From assembly GCA_949825025.1 (NCBI GenBank), contig OX463784.1:12161283-12225282 (forward strand): a DNA stretch of 64,000 nt. The letters run 5' to 3'. The DNA is from Siphlonurus alternatus. Lineage: Eukaryota > Arthropoda > Insecta > Ephemeroptera > Siphlonuridae. Positions within the stretch are counted from its first letter, which is position 1. Every line of letters begins with the position of its first letter. The position numbers were made by a program, and so were the translations under genes. The notes below the pieces were generated by a model. It did no database searches. It saw only the letters and a list, made by a program, of their open reading frames with translations, and had not been told where the DNA came from. Positions 16,201-25,300 of this stretch are shown here, piece after piece.

Positions 16201-19200
16201 TCATTTTTTATTAAATCAGAGACCATACTAGACATAATTTTGTGTCTTATGGAGAGTTAATAGGCAAGAAATCTGTCCTCTCACTTTTGGACTTAAACTA
16301 ATGGATAATTTAAATTACATACTGTAGATCATTGATTTACACTGATAATAAGTTACATAAATATGCAATCAAATTCTTATCAATTTAAGAATTGCCATAA
16401 AAGGCTCAGAAGTTCGTTGAATGAAACCATCAAGAGTCTATTGAACAGGCTACTGAACTTTTCACAATGATTCCATGCAAAATAACTTGATTGATTGCTC
16501 TAAAATCATTCCCAAAAAACACACAGAGCCTCTGTTGGTCCAGTGTTGAGTCTGTTGGGTCAATTCTGTGCTAATACTGGGCCATCACTGGTCTAAAACA
16601 TTTTTTTATTTACTGAGTTGCACCACACCAATAGGCCTAAATCATCTACATTTTTCTTGTTTAAAAATTGCCCATGGCACATGCTGATCTCGTACGGTCC
16701 CTGAAGTAATAAATGCCTCGTCAGTATTTGATCATGTTGCTTATTTCTCCGACACGAATGCAGGAGGTCTGAGGGGTTGTTGTTGCAGTTATCGTTGCTG
16801 TCAATACCAAGCCCACATCTTCTTCTCCGTGGATAGCCCGTCTTGAAGCTGGACCCTGTTGCATCGCATCATCGTTATTGTTATGACTTAGGTGTCGTAA
16901 ATTAAGAAGGTACGGTTGTTTTATCACAGTTACTCAATCATTTCTTTTTTATATTGTCATGATTTTGATCCATTTAAACATTCTCTTTGTTATTTTTTAA
17001 TGACATTCCTAACTCTTTCAAATAAAAAGATAACTGCTTTGTTTGACAAAATTTAACAGTGTAACTGTAGTTTCAATATTTATTTATTTATTTTTTTTTT
17101 TTTACCAGCCACCTGGAAAATTTATCTTACTCATATCTTATAATATGCAATTTAATTACCTAATTACAATGTTTTTTTTTAAAAGAGTTACTCATTTTGG
17201 TATTTTGTGAGATCAGAACCACCAAAATTTGACCCCCCCCCCCTCTCTTTTTTCCCCTAAATATCATGCTTTGGTTATTTATTGCTTTTCTGCCCCATAG
17301 TAACATTCATTTTACAAAGTTTTAATGAATGCAAAATGAACTGCATGTTGAGTAGCTGTGGCAAAACAACTGTTGTACTCTTACAGCATTTAATGCATCT
17401 CTGGAGTATATCATTAAATATTAATTAATTTTAAGAAGGTAAAATTGGTAAGTCTATGTAAATAAATAATATAGATTAAAATAAACTCCCAAAAAGACAG
17501 GAGAATTAGTAACATTGAAAGAGCTTTATTAAGTCTAGATTTTCTGATAATATCGCTTAAATCCATTTTTGTATTTTTTTAATTTTGACTCAAAGAAATT
17601 TTGACAGTACGTTTTTGAAAATGATAAGACTTTTTATACTTTTTATAAATAGATATTTAGAATTAAAAAAATTACAAAACAATTGCATGACAAAATATAT
17701 TACTCTTCACTATTTTGATGACAATTTTTAGACTAAATTTATGTTAGAAAAGATAATTAAGATTAATTTTATTCAGGTGTGTGCTGGTGTGCACTTCCAT
17801 CAGAGAAGGGTTCTTTTATTACTGGGACAAGTTTTTTCTATGAGAAGTTGGTTTGGAAAATATAAACCTTATATTTTCTCTTTATTTAGCTTAATTCATG
17901 GAGAAAGTAAACCAGCCTACTGCATAATTTCATTTTGTAGACACCTAAAAATATGCCACTAATTTTATAAATTCCTATTATTCCATGTATGAAAACATAC
18001 CAATATTTTTAAACCTCACTCTTTACTTATGCCACTAATTTCAGTTGGTAGATAGTTCAAACCACCTCTTTTGCCTACGCCACTGATTTTAAAAATCCCA
18101 TAACGTCACGTATGATAGATATTAGTTTATCATTACTTGAGTTGCGTCTGACAAGCGGTGGGTTGTAGGACCAGCTGAAGTGTGCTGCTCCGGTCGCGGG
18201 GGGCATGGGGATGAAGTTACTGCAGAAGATGGGGTGGCGACCTGGGGAGGGGCTTGGCAAGAACAAGGAGGGGGGCCTCGAACCTCTTAAACTGGACGTC
18301 AAGATGGACAAGAAAGGTGGGTACAATTGAGACTTTTTTTATAACGTCAATTGATTTACTTTTCTACTTTTCTTTGCCCCTGAATTTAATTGAGCCATTC
18401 TAGTGAATCAACAAAGGGACAGGATTGATGAAATTTTTATATCAAGTATCGGATCTCACTTTAAATAATTTTTTTTGATAATGTGAAATGTTATTTCGTT
18501 TTCAATAGACAAAAGGTGAGACAAGACAAGAATATAAATATGTTTCGAATTTGGAGACAAGTAAAGTGTTTGTATAGTGAATTACTTTGTTTATGTTGAT
18601 TGCTAGGCAGATCTCTTTCGGGAACTCCGTGGCGGGTGTTGTTCTTCTCCAGGTGTTTTTCTTCTCCGTTGGTCTTGCGACGTTTCGCCTCGCATGTTCA
18701 AGGCATCTTCAAGCCGAACATGCGAGGCGAAACGTCGCAAGACCAACGGAGAAGAAAAACACCTGGAGAAGAGCAACACCCGCCACGGAGTTCCCGAAAG
18801 AGATCTGCCTAGCAATCAACATTCATCACACCGTGAAAACCTACATCAATACTTTGTTTATGTTATTTAAATCTTGTTACTTGTCACATTAGCCATTATC
18901 TGAAATGAATTATCTCTGATTCTTTTTTTTTTTTTTTTTTTCTAATGTTGTCTCTGGCATGTTGGCAGGCCTGGTTGCTCAAGAAGAGGTTCGACAGAGG
19001 TACCAACCGTATGGAAGCTCCAAGAAGAAAGGAGGGGGAGGCGGAGGAGGGGGTGGTGGTTCCCAGGGGAATGTTGGGCAAGGTGCAAGCCCTGCACCTC
19101 TACCTGTTGGAGGTGAGTCAACTAAAGTTCATAAAGAGGGAATTTATATCATTGAAATATTAATCAAAACCCCGCGCTTATAGTCTTTCAAGTCTTAATT

Positions 19201-20134
19201 TATATCTCAAAATAGTTCGTTTTGTAAATGAAAGTAATGAAGGTATGGTGTTTATAGGCACCCTACTTTTAATTATTGGTTTCAATTTGTGATTTGATTT
19301 ACATTGGAAGCTAGCAAATTATTCTGGGCGATAAGACATAAACTAAGGCCTAAAAGACTACCTTCATCATAATATTTTTTATAAAAAGGATTATTATAAC
19401 ACAATACATGACATTATATTACACTCAAAAAAAAAAAAAAAAAAAAAAATGAAAAGGGAATGTAATTATAATTTTTATTTTTTCTCATTTAAAAATGATG
19501 TGTTGTATAAGTTTTCATTTGTACTGATCTCGCTGAATGACCAGGTGGGGAGATCTTCTCCGGCAAGCACCCAGTGTCAGTCCTCGTAGAACTGTGCACC
19601 AAGAGGCACTGGAACTCCCCGTCCTTCGATGTTGTCTTTGAGTCTGGACCCGACCACAAGAAGAACTTTGTCTTTAAGGTAAACATACCTTGAATTTTAA
19701 AACTGATTGAGAAACAGAAGCTAAGAGGGTAAAATTGCTGAAAAATGTTGGATTCACCTTATGCACGCTATACTGTGTATGGAGATGGGGGCATTTATTG
19801 CTACTATTGCAACTTTGGCAGATCCAAAACTGCATGATGAGTTTTATGAAATATTGATTTTTTAGTAGACTAATAGAAATTTTAAGGGAAAGATACAAAT
19901 TATATTTACTATTTTATGTTTAAAAAAATGTTATTAATAATATCAGCAACAAATTTGGTTTCTTGTTTGCCGCTGAAATTGATCCTCTTCCTAACTTGAC
20001 TCACTTTGTCTCCTCAGGTTCATGTTAATGGCCGAGACTACCAGCCCCAAGTTGCTTGTGGTAACAAGAAGCAAGCCAAGGCCATGGCGGCCCAGCATTG
20101 TCTGCAAGAGCTCGGTCTCATCGTCAAAATGTGA
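6625..20134 (+). CDS. SON: SON homologue, RS-domain / G-patch / dsRBD splicing cofactor (whole gene)
   Basis: SON is a nuclear-speckle scaffold that binds RNA and promotes splicing of weak introns. The join is 6625-7270, 7919-8288, 9053-9307, 9963-10177, 10766-10917, 11392-11500, 12240-12352, 13003-13134, 13643-13747, 18169-18316, 18969-19112, 19545-19678, 20018-20134. It totals 2640 nt, or 879 aa plus stop, with every phase matching. Order: Lys-rich N-terminus (about 70-110), Pro/Ser region, RS-rich block (339-423), an IDK-KLLAIA block (about 436) and FPVSSG (about 570), both shared with vertebrate SON, GQFTGSTG (674-681), a G-patch (about 710-748) with MGWRPGEGLGKNKEG, a Gly-run, and a C-terminal double-stranded RNA-binding domain (about 800-879). 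It lacks the huge repetitive middle of the human protein (about 2400 aa) and is near the size of insect SON. The start MTENRRKRK is chosen as the first ATG after the 5' UTR acceptor. Confidence 0.96.
7443..7710. mobile_element. PIF/Harbinger-like MITE in SON intron 1
   Basis: Terminal inverted repeats AGGTCCTTTCACATA / TATGTGAAAGGACCT are flanked on both sides by TAA (7440-7442 and 7711-7713). This matches the 3-bp TWA duplication of PIF/Harbinger elements. The GC-rich interior is built of inverted TGCCGCAA / TTGCGGCA pieces and is non-coding at 268 bp. The class is inferred from the duplication size and termini. Confidence 0.8.
7919..8288 (+). CDS. SON: SON exon 2
   Basis: Residues 216-338. 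It begins GVLVGPAKGRIQIKSLKTS after the acceptor TTACAG, passes through a Pro/Ser-rich stretch, and ends in a Lys-rich run before the donor AAAAAG|GTAACT. A small 'AG' remainder joins the next exon to give Ser or Arg (see exon 3). Confidence 0.93.
8289..9052 (+). other. SON intron 2
   Basis: No gene. GATAGATGGCGTTAG at about 8424 vaguely resembles an insulator-protein (CTCF) core, but with several mismatches. Nothing else structured was seen. Confidence 0.5.
9053..9307 (+). CDS. SON: SON exon 3 (RS domain)
   Basis: Residues 339-423, dominated by SR, RS, RE and RER dipeptides (SRSRSRERKGKEGKRHRG onward), as expected of an SR-related splicing protein. The acceptor is a NAGNAG pair, CCACAGCAG. 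Splicing after the first AG gives a start at 9053, after the second a start at 9056, and both keep frame. The donor is AAG|GTGAGA. Confidence 0.93.
9308..9962 (+). other. SON intron 3
   Basis: Intron with a poly-T run at about 9677-9694. No other feature is recognised. Confidence 0.6.
9963..10177 (+). CDS. SON: SON exon 4
   Basis: Residues 424-495. It contains IDKRKLLAIARRNAMYLL, which aligns with the conserved block just after the RS region of vertebrate SON, and ends TVAELT, matching the vertebrate TIEELTEKCKQ motif. Acceptor ATGTAG, donor ACAG|GTAAGG. Confidence 0.94.
10178..10765 (+). other. SON intron 4
   Basis: Ordinary intron; nothing else recognised. Confidence 0.6.
10766..10917 (+). 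CDS. SON: SON exon 5
   Basis: Residues 496-546: EYCKQLVKS, an acidic Ser/Asp tract, then FIHHPFTLKDRPNAIIMNIR. This aligns with the vertebrate acidic segment followed by FYHHPFKL. Acceptor CCACAG; donor AGG|GTAGGG in phase 0. Confidence 0.94.
10918..11391 (+). other. SON intron 5
   Basis: Ordinary AT-rich intron. The long open frame through it is spurious. Confidence 0.6.
11392..11500 (+). CDS. SON: SON exon 6
   Basis: Residues 547-582, including LQFPVSSGQQHRSS, which matches the conserved FPVSSGSQHR of vertebrate SON. Acceptor TTACAG, donor TCAG|GTGAGC. Confidence 0.94.
11501..12239 (+). other. SON intron 6
   Basis: AT-rich intron; its 3' end contains the hAT-like MITE at 12102-12200, only about 40 bp from the acceptor. 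Confidence 0.6.
12102..12200. mobile_element. hAT-type MITE fragment, CAGTGGYGTAGCCAAG termini
   Basis: Termini CAGTGGTGTAGCCAAG and CTTGGCTACGCCACTG are inverted repeats of the hAT type (starting CAG). The 99-bp element is non-coding. The flanking 8-mers TTGTATTC and CTGTGTAC match at 5 of 8 positions, so the duplication is decayed. A terminal remnant of a similar element (GCCTACGCCACTG) lies at about 18074-18086. Confidence 0.75.
12240..12352 (+). CDS. SON: SON exon 7
   Basis: Residues 583-620: AEWVPVSPKKAEAAS then a Pro-rich stretch ending PPPENQ. It matches GEWVPVEKN of vertebrates. Acceptor TTGCAG; donor CAG|GTAACC. A second in-frame donor GAG|GTATCA lies 12 nt downstream. Confidence 0.93.
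12353..12427 (+). other. Possible in-frame extension of SON exon 7
   Basis: If intron 7 is retained the frame continues for 24 codons (VTTEVSEIADGKVRFKFSF, then TNVNK and stop). The stretch looks coding in composition, unlike the AT-rich DNA after it. It would give a SON isoform without the G-patch and RNA-binding domain. SON genes do make truncated isoforms, but this one is inferred only from the sequence. Confidence 0.35.
12428..13002 (+). other. Remainder of SON intron 7, with poly-A tract
   Basis: Holds a poly-A run at about 12574-12600 and further A/T-rich tracts; otherwise nothing recognised. Confidence 0.6.
13003..13134 (+). CDS. SON: SON exon 8
   Basis: Residues 621-664: IVDIGSIISQKLSAMRKMQE aligns with the VDISTAMSERALAQKRL region of vertebrate SON, followed by a Tyr/Gly-rich segment (DYGYGYGF). 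Acceptor TCTGCAG, donor CCG|GTGAGT, phase 0. Confidence 0.92.
13135..13642 (+). other. SON intron 8
   Basis: Ordinary intron apart from the CTCF-like site at 13597-13610. Confidence 0.55.
13597..13610 (-). promoter_or_regulatory. CTCF-like motif
   Basis: On the minus strand the bases read CCACTAGATGGCAGC (to about 13596), a full match to the metazoan CTCF core pattern CCASYAGRKGGCRSY. It sits about 33 bp upstream of exon 9. A single 15-bp match can arise by chance, and binding is untested. Confidence 0.35.
13643..13747 (+). CDS. SON: SON exon 9
   Basis: Residues 665-699: GIQVGWESGQFTGSTGARML then TPAELASGQQAWARK. GQFTGSTG-----LT--EL is strongly conserved in SON. Acceptor TTACAG, donor AAG|GTACAG, phase 0 at both ends. 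Confidence 0.95.
13748..18168 (+). other. SON intron 9 (4.4 kb)
   Basis: AT-rich intron. It contains the GC-richer island at 15010-15190 (separate entry), an AAT trinucleotide run at about 14190-14212, a C-run at about 17235 and a hAT terminal remnant near 18080. No other gene is recognised. Confidence 0.6.
15010..15190 (+). other. Cryptic or alternative exon candidate in SON intron 9
   Basis: A GC-rich block of about 180 bp follows a strong pyrimidine tract and AAAAAAG|ACAAAG, and ends near CCCAACG|GTTAAA. Joined in phase 0 to exon 9 it would add about 17 codons and stop, giving a protein without the G-patch. Two other frames are open for longer. I do not recognise its translation. It could be an alternative terminal exon, a poison exon or a degenerate insertion. 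Confidence 0.3.
18169..18316 (+). CDS. SON: SON exon 10 (G-patch)
   Basis: Residues 700-748: DQLKCAAPVAGGMGMKLLQK then MGWRPGEGLGKNKEGGLEPL, a textbook G-patch with the hhxxxGaxxGxGlGxxxxG pattern. It aligns directly with QFLRAAPVTGGMGAVLMRKMG of vertebrate SON. The domain recruits DEAH-box helicases and spliceosomal partners in this family. Acceptor TTGTAG, donor AAAG|GTGGGT. Confidence 0.97.
18317..18968 (+). other. SON intron 10
   Basis: Mostly occupied by the 230-bp palindrome at 18593-18822, plus a poly-T acceptor-side tract at about 18924-18941. Confidence 0.6.
18593..18822. repeat. Near-perfect palindrome, arms about 107 bp
   Basis: Left arm to 18699 and right arm from 18716 are reverse complements; I found a single mismatch (GTTGTTC against GTTGCTC). 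The 16-bp loop is AAGGCATCTTCAAGCC. Both strands therefore read almost the same open frame, which is an artefact and not a gene. The arms are GC-richer than the intron and include GCGAAACGTCGC. In the SON pre-mRNA it would fold into a long hairpin. Confidence 0.92.
18969..19112 (+). CDS. SON: SON exon 11
   Basis: Residues 749-796: GLVAQEEVRQRYQPYGSSKKK followed by ten Gly and a Gln/Pro-rich linker. It corresponds to GLVAVGERAQKRSG of vertebrates, but the poly-Gly linker is a feature of this sequence. Acceptor TTGGCAG, donor GGAG|GTGAGT. Confidence 0.93.
19113..19544 (+). other. SON intron 11
   Basis: Contains a poly-A run at about 19427-19449; otherwise ordinary. Confidence 0.6.
19545..19678 (+). 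CDS. SON: SON exon 12 (start of dsRBD)
   Basis: Residues 797-841: GKHPVSVLVELCTKRHWNSP then FESGPDHKKNFVFK, the first helix and strands of the C-terminal double-stranded RNA-binding domain, matching GKHPVSALMEICNKRRW of vertebrate SON. The acceptor is CCAG|GTGG, preceded by a modest pyrimidine tract. Donor AAG|GTAAAC. Confidence 0.96.
19679..20017 (+). other. SON intron 12
   Basis: Ordinary intron of about 340 bp. Confidence 0.6.
20018..20134 (+). CDS. SON: SON exon 13 (end of dsRBD, stop)
   Basis: Residues 842-879: VHVNGRDYQPQVACGNKKQA then KAMAAQHCLQELGL, the third strand and the KKxAK...A helix of the dsRBD, ending IVKM and TGA. The vertebrate protein continues about 20 residues further. 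A donor-like CG|GTGAGC lies 22 nt after the stop, so a 3' UTR intron is possible. Confidence 0.95.
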   Translation, partial: VHVNGRDYQPQVACGNKKQAKAMAAQHCLQELGLIVKM

Positions 20135-21420
20135 ACTGCTGACCTCACTGTAACGGTGAGCAGCTTCTCTGTCTTGTCTTGGGCATTGAGTCACCTTTGT
20201 GTCATAACGATGGCTAAATAAATTGGTTATAGGGTCATTTGAGCTTTGTTATACACCTGATTGAAGGGAAGTACCACAGAAGGTTTAGTAGGTGTTGAAC
20301 CAGCTGTACTGGCTACGAAAATGACTCCTAAAAAAATAATTTTATGTTGTAAAATCCATCCATGTTTTAAACATTACAGCATTTATTGAGGTGTCTGGTA
20401 TAATCTTCAACTTGTATATACTGTGTAATTAGGTGCTCTTTCTTATGTCAGTCAAAATTACAAATATTTAACTCTGTGTCTGTAGGAACTGCAGATACAG
20501 CAAATCAGGGGGGAAGGGGGGAGAGATGTCTGGTGTTTTTATTTTCCAGATAACTGTCTTTCCCTCAATTGTTGTCACATCATAGTGTAATGTGGTTTAA
20601 TTTGCAACATTGAATTTTACCATTAAAAGTAAAATATTATATTCAAGAGGTTTAAAAATAAAATGTGAAACTTTATGCTATCCCAACATTAATTTTCATC
20701 AGATTTGTTACTGACAAAACTCAATTATTGCTTTAAAAAAAATTACTAGTCAAATTATTTTAATATTTTTCAATCAATTAAAGTAAAGTATGTGCTTAAT
20801 ATTTTCATAAAGAAAGATACTAAGCAATATTTTTCTATTAAATTATGTCCATAGCATCATATTGTATTTTAAAATGATTGGCAAAGAATCAGTTCTTACA
20901 GCAATGTACAAATATGTATTTTTTGGGGGCACCACTCATTTTAAAAGTCTCTCTTCTCACTTTTTCATTTTTAAATCACACTTATTAATTGTTAATGTTT
21001 TCTTTTGAAACGCGTTTCTCAATTTGTTATTATACACGCCATATAAATAATTATAAACATTTTTTTACTGTAGAGACATCACAAGTATATGTCAGCATCA
21101 GTCCTATTGAACAGTAAATGCTTGCATGCATCATCTGTTTTCAAACTGTACGTAAGACCATTTTCATACAGTTGGCATATACCATGTAAAGAATTGGCAT
21201 ACAGTACTTGATTAATTAAAAAGGTTGTAATTTACATTGCTGAAATAGTTTTTAAGTTTGATGCTCAATAGTTTTTAATTTTTATTTGTCTATTTCATTC
21301 TTGCATGAAGAACTTGCACTAAAAAGCAGCCGGAGATGATATTTATTTTTACTGCAAAATATGTAATAATATATATACTGCTGTAAATATTTTAATAAAA
21401 TAAAACAAATTGGTACATCG
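20135..21420 (+). terminator. SON 3' UTR and polyadenylation signals
   Basis: AATAAA occurs 83 nt after the stop (20217-20222) and again as an overlapping pair at 21394-21404, followed by a short GT-bearing stretch. Either could be used, giving 3' UTRs of about 0.1 or 1.3 kb. Composition is typical AT-rich UTR. Usage cannot be judged from sequence alone. Confidence 0.5.
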
Positions 21421-21564
21421 TAATTAGATGGTATTAGTTGTTCTTATTTAATGAAAAACAAATAATACGCTGCTAGAAATCCTACTGAGCATTTATTAGG
21501 CAATTAAATTTATAGTAAATTAAATGCATGAAGAAAAAATAGTGATTTATTTATTTATTTTTTT

Positions 21565-21735
21565 TTTTACAAGGATACACCCCTAAGAGCTTACAGCTCG
21601 CGGCGGGGTACTGGGTAGGGATAAGGTAGGGAACGGATAGTGGCCACGGCCTGCATGCTTACGCGTCCCAGCATTCGCTGAGGTGAGACTGAGGGAACCG
21701 TGGGAAACCTCAGTCAGGACGGACACCTCTACTTT
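21565..21735 (-). mobile_element. SINE fragment (core plus alternative tail)
   Basis: On the minus strand it starts within the shared core (CCTGACTGAGGTTTCCCACG), continues through GCGAATGCTGGGACGC and GGCCGTGGCCACTATCC, and ends GTGTATCCTTGTAAAA plus poly-A. The 5' head is missing. Tail remnants like this occur at 25025-25075 and 42935-43045. Confidence 0.7.
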
Positions 21736-22128
21736 TTTTCAATCCATGTTTATTATTTTTAATTTAGACAAAAAATTTAATGTACTCACTTTCCAAAGAA
21801 ATAAAGTCATGTGAATGTTTTTACGCCATCATCGGGAGGGATAGGTACTACAGTTTTCTGGACTATAGATCGCCTAAGAGCCGATTAGGAAAAAAATACT
21901 ATTTGAAATACTAGTTTCATCTTTATCATTTACCAAACAGTTTACAAAATTGTTCATAGATGTCGCTAGCGTACAAATTCAAATTTATTAAATGTTTATA
22001 AATGAAAGTTTATTTAGGCGCTCAACCAAGTAGAAAATTTCAGTCGTGCGCCAAGTCTCACACGAGGTGGTGTTAAAATAATTTATTAATTAAAAAAATC
22101 TTCATTATGTTAACATATTAGAAATACG
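21736..22128 (+). promoter_or_regulatory. SOBP upstream / 5' UTR region
   Basis: The SON polyadenylation sites and a SINE end just before it, so the SOBP promoter probably lies here or in front of an unseen 5' exon. No TATA box or clear initiator stands out. The G+C content rises sharply at the coding start. Confidence 0.35.
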
Positions 22129-22338
22129 ATGGGTAGTCGGAGTTCTCCACCCATCAGGACCAAAGTCGCGGCGGCTCAAAGTGCGGCGGTCCTCTCCAGC
22201 GTTGCCTCTACCTCTAGTGCGCCCTCGACTTCTGGTCTGGCGGCTCTCGGAGGTGTTGGCTCTTCAGCTCGCGGTATTCGTGGTGCTCTACCCGTGAGAG
22301 GAGACGTCAAAAAGGAGGCCACGGACGATGAAATAAAG
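22129..22338 (+). CDS. SOBP: SOBP exon 1
   Basis: Residues 1-70: a Ser/Ala/Gly-rich start, then RGDVKKEATDDEIK, which lines up with HPVKREINEEMK at the N-terminus of vertebrate SOBP. Its joining in phase 0 to EYAETAMNELLG in exon 2 supports the ATG at 22129. Donor AAG|GTATAA. Confidence 0.88.
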
Positions 22339-25300
22339 GTATAAGTTTTAATTTTTTTGTGATTTTATTCTGCGTATAAATATAGCGTAAAAAAAAATGC
22401 ACCGTATATGGCCGGTAGAACGGTACACATATGTATGCACGCGGGCTCGTTCGATCGGACACGCGGTCGCGGCTTCTGAGATTTATAGTGACTAGAATTA
22501 TGAATATAGAAATTTATCGTCTAACATTACCAGTGAAAACTGATTCTAGACGGGATCGAACGAAATAACAGACGAGATCAGCGAATTTGTAAATCAAATT
22601 TTGAGTTATTCAAATTTCAAATGGCGATGCGCATATATTATAATTATAAAATTATAATAAATTCTATTATAAAATATTGTACGTGTTAAATTAAATACAT
22701 GAAATTTAAAAATAACATTGTATAAAAAAATATTTTAGCTCTTATTGTATTCTACACAATTATAATGAGATAATGACACTCGATCGGATATACTATATAG
22801 TATATATAGTTGTTTTTCTGTTTATATAATATATTGCAAAAATTCAACTGCAAATAATTGTTGTGAAGGACTGGAAATTTTTAATATATGATTGTGTTCT
22901 ATAACCATATATAATATTATTATTATTAGAAGGGAGCAGCTCTGCAGCCTAGAAATATCATAATCCTCTATATACTGTGTTATGAAGCATTAATGCTAAA
23001 AATAGCTTCTTATTTATACAGCGCGGTCTAAATAATGTTTAATGCTGTAAATAAATGAATATATTATTTAAAAAAAATATCAACCACCATCAAATTTTAT
23101 AGTATATTCGATTACTATTTTTTATTTTTCTTCAATTGTTACAAAATGATTTACGTATTTTTTTTTTTTTTTTCGCGATGAACATTAAATTTATAAGTAT
23201 TGTAAAATATTTTAATACTTACTTGCACTATAATAAAAATTAACTGGGCTTATAGAAAGACATTTAGTCGTAGAACAACAATATAATTATGGCCGGTTCA
23301 ATTGTTAATTTACTACAGAGAAATTTATTTGCAAGTTTTAATATTTACTGTTATGAAATTAAGTAAAGTTCACTTTTGACTTTTGTCATTCGATCAAGTA
23401 CAGATTTCATTATGGAAAATTAATAGTGAGACAATAATGTATGTATATAACCTATAGATAATATTTTTTAACTCAATTCAGGTAGATTTTCATATTTTCA
23501 GGTGCATTAAAATCTAAAACAAAAAAATACTTATCCATGTAAAACTAATATAACATCTGATAACTTTGAGATGTTTTAAAATTTTAAAAAAATAGAGAGT
23601 AAACCAATGGACAACCTGCATGAAATTTTTTATTGTAGAAATAAATAGACCGCACCAAATTACGCTAATTTGATTTTTTTTCAGATCTTTAGAGAACAAC
23701 AGGAAGTTTGCTAAAAATTTATTCAAAGTTCAAATCTCAACCCACGTCCCTTTTAAGTCCTATCCTTTTATTAAGAAATGTGTCTATTGACGCCTGTTTT
23801 CATTATTTTTTTAAAAAAATTAGTTCCCGGGCTCTAAAAAATCTGAAAAAAAGCAGAATAGCATAATTTGGCACCCTCTTTTCATTTCTGCAATAAAAAA
23901 AATCATCAGGTTGTCCATTAATTAAATTATTTCCCACAGTAAATACGCCATGACTGTATATATTGATGATCAATGCCAATTTTCTGATCAAAGCATTTCG
24001 AGACGCTGATGTGAACTTTACAACAACTGTTCGTCATATGATTCTCAGAAAAGAGATCAAAATAGAAGAGCGGGAAAGATAAAAATAAAAAAAGTAAGCT
24101 GATAAACGTGTTGAGGAAACGAGTTATGGTGAACTTTACTTGACATTTGATGTAGGTAGGTGGGGCTCATGGGAGGGCAATTAAAATCAAATGACTCAAA
24201 TTACACAATGATTTATTGGACTGAAAATTATAACCATTTTTTACTTAAAATTTTTAATAAATTAAATATTGTAATAAAAATTAATTAATAAGGAACTATA
24301 AATCTGAATGATACAATTTATTTATATGAGAAACAGATGTGGACTTCATTCGAAAAAATGAATTATGTATTATAATCGAGTTAGGAATGTGAAATAACAA
24401 TTTTTAATATATTTTATTGACCAACAAAATAATTAGAATCATAACACATGTAAACTGTATAATTAAATGGCTCAAATGTTTATAGCGTTCAATTTTATGA
24501 TTATATTATATTATATTATATTATATTATATTATATTATATTATATTATATTATATTATATTATATTATATTATATTATATTATATTATATATATTATAT
24601 AGTAAGATTTAATTAACATGGTAATGTAAGAAAAACTCAAATCCATAGGTGAAACATTAATTAGTTTAGCCGAATATATTTGCTTCCAATCTCCAGTGGA
24701 TGCTAATTTGTTTTTATAAAAAAATAACATTGTCATCAATTTCTGATCATCTCGCCCTTATAGGTTAGACAACTTGTTAAGCATAACCATGTGCATTCTG
24801 ACGTACAGTACTTATATACTAGCTTATTTATAATACGGGTCTTTCAACATACGTCATAATACAATATGACGTCACGATTGTGTAGGCAAAACATTGTCAG
24901 CGGTAAAGCAGATATGTGAAATTAGCCTAGAAATTAATTTCTCCTTGCTATTCGCATCATTTTTCTTAGAATTTTCTTACAAGAAAAATCAATGCTATTG
25001 AAGAAAAATATTAATGCTATAATATATATATATATTTTTTTTACAAGGATACACCCGAGATATTTGGCGGACAAATAAAATGAGTTACGTTAACCCGCAC
25101 AGCATATGATTTTAGGGTTTTCTGCCTACATCCCGAGAATCTTCGGGCATCTCCGTGCTACCCAAAATGTAAACATGAAATTCCCGATTCGTTAAACCTA
25201 GCTATGTACATTACTAACTGTAAGTAATGGGTGTTTGCCCCTGCTGTATATGCAACTTGCTTTATCTTGATGCTGGACAAGTTGCCTAACCTCAAGGCGA

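Noticed and set aside
18600..18815. Two nearly identical proteins on opposite strands
   Set aside because: A consequence of the palindrome; they lack start context, domains or splice support.
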